This document shows, in pieces, positions 58,990 through 64,000 of a stretch of DNA of 64,000 nucleotides. Position numbers and translations under genes: made by a program. The DNA is taken from contig JAVMKO010000001.1 of the NCBI GenBank assembly GCA_032164245.1, forward strand, positions 17,831,603 to 17,895,602. The letters run 5' to 3'. Position 1 is the first letter of the stretch. Each line of letters starts with the position of its first letter. Source of the DNA: Sternotherus odoratus (lineage: Eukaryota > Chordata > Testudines > Kinosternidae). A model generated the notes under the pieces. It saw only the letters and a program-made list of their open reading frames with translations, ran no database searches and was not told where the DNA came from.

Positions 58990-59445
58990 CTCTCTGTCTC
59001 CATTGGCTTAGTCATCATCACCAGATGGACAATGGGCACATTCCAAAGGACCTCCTGTATGGAGAACTTGCGGATGCACCAAGGTCACTGGGCCAGCCGA
59101 CCTAAGCTCAGATTCAAAGACTTTTGCAAGAGGGACTTAAACTTTGACACTGAAATCTAAGAAGATTCAGCTAGCAACAGGCCACCGTAGAGAGAGAGCT
59201 GTGCTTCATGAGGGGGGTTGAAGAGGGGTGGTTGAGAGAGAGGAAAGCAAAGAGGAAAGCGCAGCAGGCCTCAAGCATTAGTTGTGTGCCTGCTTCATCC
59301 TGTGACCTTGTGTGTTACACCTGCACTATCTGTGGGAAGGATGTTTGTTTGAGAACTGGACTTCTTAGCTGCATGTGGTGATGCCACAGCACAACATACA
59401 GTAACGGAACTGCTTTGGTGCTTACACCATTGTCTTTCCAGATTA
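58990..59445. other. Unassigned non-coding tract
   Basis: No exon or repeat boundary seen; a short purine-rich patch (GAAGAGGGGTGGTTGAGAG) lies near 59220. Confidence 0.45.
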
Positions 59446-59449
59446 ACGA

Positions 59450-59612
59450 TTGCCATTAGTATTATTATTAATTTGTATGTATCAAAGGCATTTCATACAG
59501 GGCCCTAGCTTTATACTATTTTACTGATGGGAAAATTGAGGCACAGAGAGCTTAATTGACTTGCCCAATGTTAGAAAGTCAAGAGCAGAACGTGATGTTT
59601 TTGTCCCTCTAT
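59450..59612 (-). repeat. MIR-type SINE copy
   Basis: TATTTTACTGATGGGAAAATTGAGGCACAG, given here as two phrases TTTTACTGATGGGAAAA and TTGAGGCACAGAGAGC, then ATTGACTTGCCCAATG: the reversed MIR core. Confidence 0.75.
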
Positions 59613-62600
59613 TTAATACATGTTTCTATGGTTTATTTTTGTTGTCAGGAGCTGCAGTAGTAGAATGCTTTGATAGCCCCTTGGGTACATTGGCCCCAGT
59701 ATTATTAAAATACCTAGAGACTTTTAAGAGCCCTGATTACCACAGTAACTGAGTGCCTTGTAGTCATCAAAACACCCTTTGAGGTAGAGGAAGTACTGCT
59801 GTTCTTATTAGTAGTCCTGGAAGGGTCTAGTCATATGGGAAGTGTTTATCAGAGTTGGGAATTGAAATCAGATCTCCTAAGAACCAGTCTATTGTGCGGA
59901 CTTCAGGGCCACCCTTCCTCCCAAAGGAAAAAAAAATAAACTTGAAATCTATGACCTTTTCCCCTCCTTCCTCACATCCTAAGGGTCCAAAATAGGTTTA
60001 GTAGGAGAGAACCTTCCTTAGTAGGACAGAAGAAAAGAGTTTTCCCTCTTTGCATTGTCCAACAGTCACAAAACAGTTCTCTCAGTGATTCTCTCACTTA
60101 TTTCAGTTCTCTTGGAAAAGTGACTTAGGTGATAATTGTTGGGGTGTGGAGAGAAGATTTGGGAAGGGGCGGGGGGTGGCGATAATATGATGGCAAAAAA
60201 TTCCAGTTTGAATTTAGCCCAGGATGCTAATGATCAATCCAGTGACAGCTTATTTCACATGAAATAAGTTGGTGCTCTGACTTCAGTTTCTTGTGGGTAG
60301 TTGGGAATCCACACTGCACACAAAACAAAAACCCCGTACAGCAAACTGAACTCTCCATTACAGTTGCTATTAATTGGCATCATGTGTTTGTGTAACCTGC
60401 TCTTAAAAATCTCCAATCTCCAAAAACACTTTAGCTTAAAAACAAGAGATGTATGAAGTGGGGAAGTTTGACATATCGACCTCAAAACTACTACTTCTTC
60501 TATCACACAGTCCTTACATTTTGTCCCATCTAGACACTTGTAAAACTGACTAAGGAATACACAGAATTCTCCCTGCTGCTCATTTCACACAATATCCCCG
60601 TTTGCTCTCTTATTCACAGTCACTGGAAAATAGTTTCCAAAAGATTAATGCTATTGCTTAAACTTTTTGTTAAATCAACCATTTTACCGTTTTTAAAATT
60701 GGGCCAGTTGTCACCAAATCTAGCCATATATAAAGCAGAATGAAATGCATTTGAAAGCATGACAATGGATAAAAAATGGTTTATGCTGAAAGCCATTTTT
60801 GTCCCATGCTCCATGGGATTTGGAACAATTATCTTTGCTTATGTCCTCTCCTAGTATCTTAATTTGGGGGAGGGGGGTTGTACATCATAAACTATACCGT
60901 ACTTGGTACTTGCATACTGCCTGGTTTAATTTCACTTCCATAATTATCCTCTCTTGTATTGGCAAGATTTGGATTTGACTAGCTGATTAATTAAAATATT
61001 TTGTCTGTCAGAGTCATATTCATTCATAATGAATACACTATATGTTTTCTACCCCATATTTCCTTCCCAGTATACATTTATATGTGAAATCCAGAATAAT
61101 TGTAGATGCTAATAAGAGTGCTGAACACAGAAGAAAAAGCAAAGTGTTTGTTTTCATACAGCACCCTACATATAGACAGATTGGGTTAGATTCTGGTAAT
61201 GGTTAGGTTAGAGTCTGGTTATGTGGGGTTGCTTTAGGCAAACACGGCAGCCATTATGTTCTTGGCAAGAGCTCTGGAATACAACTTGTTGTTAGAGCCC
61301 AGTTTAGTAGAGCGATTGGCATTACTCATTAGTGGCAGGTGAAATAGTGGGTGAAATTGGATCTAGAACCTTGTAGAAAAGTAATGACTTCTTTACCAGA
61401 AATAAATGGCACTGCATGGAATTTACTTTGGCGGACAGGTGGGATTTTAAGGTTATATTAACTTTTTTTGTCCCCACAAGTAAGGAAAATTACTTGTTGC
61501 CAAAATCAAAGGTGTTATGTTGCATAAAGTTTTGAATTACTTGAGTTTAGGATGACCATATTATAGATACATTTACGTTCCCTGTAAGCTTTTTTGCAAA
61601 CCATCATATGTTCTGTATGGTTAAAACATACACTTTAGAAATGTGTTTAATTGTTCTAGTTTTCTTTGACCATTGTATTCTCCCTCTGTTTGTAAAGCCA
61701 CCCACCTTAGTATCATGTCTTGCTGGGACAGAAATGTTCAAAGCCATAAATATTAGAAACCTAGAAATCACCTGGAATAGCTTTTCCATCCGTAATAATG
61801 TTGCAGTTTTAAAGTCTGATACTTCATGGTGTACCAGAGTAGAAATAAAATCCCCTAGCAACTAGAAACATGGGAGGAGGAAGGATTATGAGCTCTCTGT
61901 TATAAATCATTAATTTCTAGCCCTAACATATAGAAGAAAATCAAACCTTAAATTTGCAGGATGGAATATTTCCCATTATAGGCCTCACACCATATGGCAA
62001 GACATCTCCTTTGCCTTGCCAGGCTCCACATTTCTCCCTCTGGCAGTGGGAGCCTGGAGTAAATCAGTCCTATTCAGGAGAGTTTTTATTCCTCAATCAG
62101 GTTTTATTTCTGAATATTTATAAGGTGGGCCTCAGGGTAGGCCCAAGCAATACTCTCCAGCCACACAGCAAGTTCATAACACAGAAAGGGAACACCTCTC
62201 CCTGCCCACTCTCACCAGAAGAGGGGTTTTTAAAGGTCACAGGGAGCCCTTAATCTGACTCAGGTGTTCCTTGTTGACCTGAAGTAACCTCTTTTCAGCT
62301 CATAGGGAAGAGAGCCTTTACTATTCTAGAGCTGATATATCTGATTTCTACCACTCTGTGGTAGCTGTCCGGTCTGACTTTGTCACAAGGGGTCGAAATT
62401 CAATATTTGATGGAGAAAATTATCTGGCAGATGTTTATTTTCTATTGGCATGTTTGAAACTACTCAAAGACTTTGAATGTTAGAAGTAGTTTAGTGGACA
62501 TAATGCAAATGATGTAGTCCTCTCGGTCCAACTGTCTTGTCTCTCTAGTAATGCAAGTGAGGCAGCCAAAAGTGTATGATACAGTTTATCACATGGCTAT

Positions 62601-62999
62601 CACCACCACTTCTGCAATGTCTGTGTCTTTTTTTAAACCAGTTTGATGTTTTCCTGATGGCGTTTGCCTACACATCCTCCTCAGTAGCTATTCTTCCTAT
62701 ATTGGTACTTGTCCTTTGACAGAGGGCAGGGGTGTTTACTTTCTTCTGTGGTTCACTTTTTAATTTCTGAATTTGGATAGTTAATTGAAAATATGTGAGC
62801 ACTTGTGCCATTGGGCAATCCTCATAATGTGAAGCTTGGCAAGACTATTTGTATTTGGCATTAGTTTGTTCCACGGCATCGCTCATGTCAGTTAGCTGCC
62901 TTCCAACACCTACTGACAGACATGGATGAGCTGAAGGTGGGTTTCGATTTGGCAGAACAAAGTACTCCTAGCTTTAATTTAGAGGAGGCGAGTCTGGAC
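59613..62999. other. Long unassigned AT-rich tract
   Basis: About 3.4 kb. A second weak MIR-like piece (GAGTTGGGAATTGAAATC, GATCTCCTAAGAACCAG) is near 59850-59900. No exon, RNA gene or transposon ends. Frames here are about 100 codons or less. Confidence 0.4.
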
Positions 63000-63190
63000 A
63001 GAGGATCAGAACATAGGTCTGGGAAGCGAGAGACCTGCTAATCCCAGATATGACACTAACTCATTGTAGGGCTTTTGTGATTCACATTCCCCATCTGTAA
63101 GTTGGGGATCATAATGGTTAACATCCCTGCCTCAAAAAAAGAGTATTTCAAAGAATAATAATTCCAATAATTGGTGTTTTTGAAGTGCTT
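63000..63190 (+). repeat. MIR-type SINE copy
   Basis: CATAGGTCTGGGAAGCGAG, then ATCCCAGATATGACACT, CATTCCCCATCTGTAAG and TTGGGGATCATAATGG, then TTTTTGAAGTGCTTAGAGC: the MIR order from head to tail. The 134-codon minus-strand frame at 63056-63460 overlaps it and is not a gene. Confidence 0.8.
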
Positions 63191-64000
63191 AGAGCACAAT
63201 GTGGGAGTAGTGGGATTGTGTAAGACCTCATAAGTGAGGGTGCGTAGCTGGACTTTGAGTTTCAAGATGGAAAAGAAGTGCAGGGCTTCAAAAGATGGAA
63301 GACATTTAGAGATGAAAGTCACTTCACTTTTTCTGGTGATATTTTCACTATAATATATATTCTGTGCATAGTTCCTTTTGATCCAGAATAAATTTTGAAA
63401 GCTGAGGCAGTGGGGTTCATAACAGTTTTGTGGTGTATCATGGCTAATTTCTTTCCTCATCCTTTTAGCAGGTTATGCAAAGTACGTCTGAATGCTTTGC
63501 ACTGAGTCACATGTAAACTAAAGTGAAAGGGAAGGTTTTGATGAGAGGTTTTAAAGAGGGGTAGTAGTTTGGAGGTGAGAGCTCAAGCTATCTGTCTTTC
63601 CATCCCTACCTATTTTTGCAGACTTTATCACCATAATTATCAAATTAACATACCAACATCGAATATTCTGATAAAAATGCAATTACAACAATCAGCCAAA
63701 GTACTTCTCATGATTGCTTTTCTCAACTCTGTCCTTATAAGTTTCAGGTTTTCTTAAATCTTGGATAAACTTCTAAAACGAGAGTGAACATTTTGACTTA
63801 ATATTCCCTGTGGCGTATTTTGTTGGGAAATTACTATACAGATAGTTTTAAAATTAGTAGCAATTTAGTAAGACAACAATAACTATGATCTCAAAATATT
63901 TTTCCCACTGTTTTGTTGTTATGAGTTGCTTTCCTGATTGTGGTGTAATGAGGAATATTATAGATAATTGCATTTTGTAATAAGCAATGATTAATGTAAA
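63191..64000. other. Unassigned AT-rich tract at window end
   Basis: No gene, repeat end or regulatory signal that I can support. Confidence 0.45.

Overview
The window reads as non-coding DNA from a turtle, probably a cryptodire. No stretch on either strand looks like a functional protein-coding exon, and I see no functional RNA gene. The lineage call rests on the repeats: a tRNA-derived SINE of the turtle Cry type (58585-58783), CR1 retrotransposons including a recognisable reverse-transcriptase tail, DIRS-like tyrosine-recombinase elements, several hAT and Harbinger-like miniature transposons, and numerous still legible ancient MIR copies. Family names come from memory of reptile repeats and from structure (terminal repeats, target-site duplications), not from a search.

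Layout. 0-12 kb: a hAT-type element (1060-1559), a Harbinger-like element inserted in a CR1/L3-like fragment (2960-4060), a 716-bp hAT-like element with a G-rich minisatellite core (5777-6492), and a decayed DIRS-like element with an attached inverted-repeat module (9619-11371). 12-19 kb: mostly unique-looking AT-rich DNA with two palindromic short repeats and microsatellites. 19-26 kb: a pogo/Tigger-like element with a GC-rich core (19200-19702), a second DIRS-like relic on the minus strand (20388-21029), and three hAT-type insertions (21771-22133, 23318-23509, 24168-25163). 27-38 kb: MIRs, Harbinger-like miniature elements (29291-29556, 37482-37688) and a solo LTR with a poly(A) signal (33517-34004). 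38-43 kb: mostly unique DNA, a MIR and CR1-like fragments. 43-48 kb: two CR1 3' ends, each interrupted by a hAT-type element. 51-56 kb: a nested locus where a solo LTR (52560-53129) splits a CR1 coding relic (52100-53190), two short miniature elements with hAT-size target duplications, and a foldback element. 56-64 kb: the Cry SINE, several MIRs and long unique-looking tracts.

Nothing here works together as a gene system. The content is a record of insertions: ancient MIR and L3/CR1 at the bottom, CR1 3' ends above them, and hAT, Harbinger-like and LTR insertions on top. The most useful observations are the repeated landing of hAT-type elements at the CTAG motif near CR1 3' ends, the two differently arranged DIRS-like relics, the LTR-in-CR1 nest, and a recurring class of short palindromic repeats that I cannot assign. 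The window is most likely a gene desert or a large intron.
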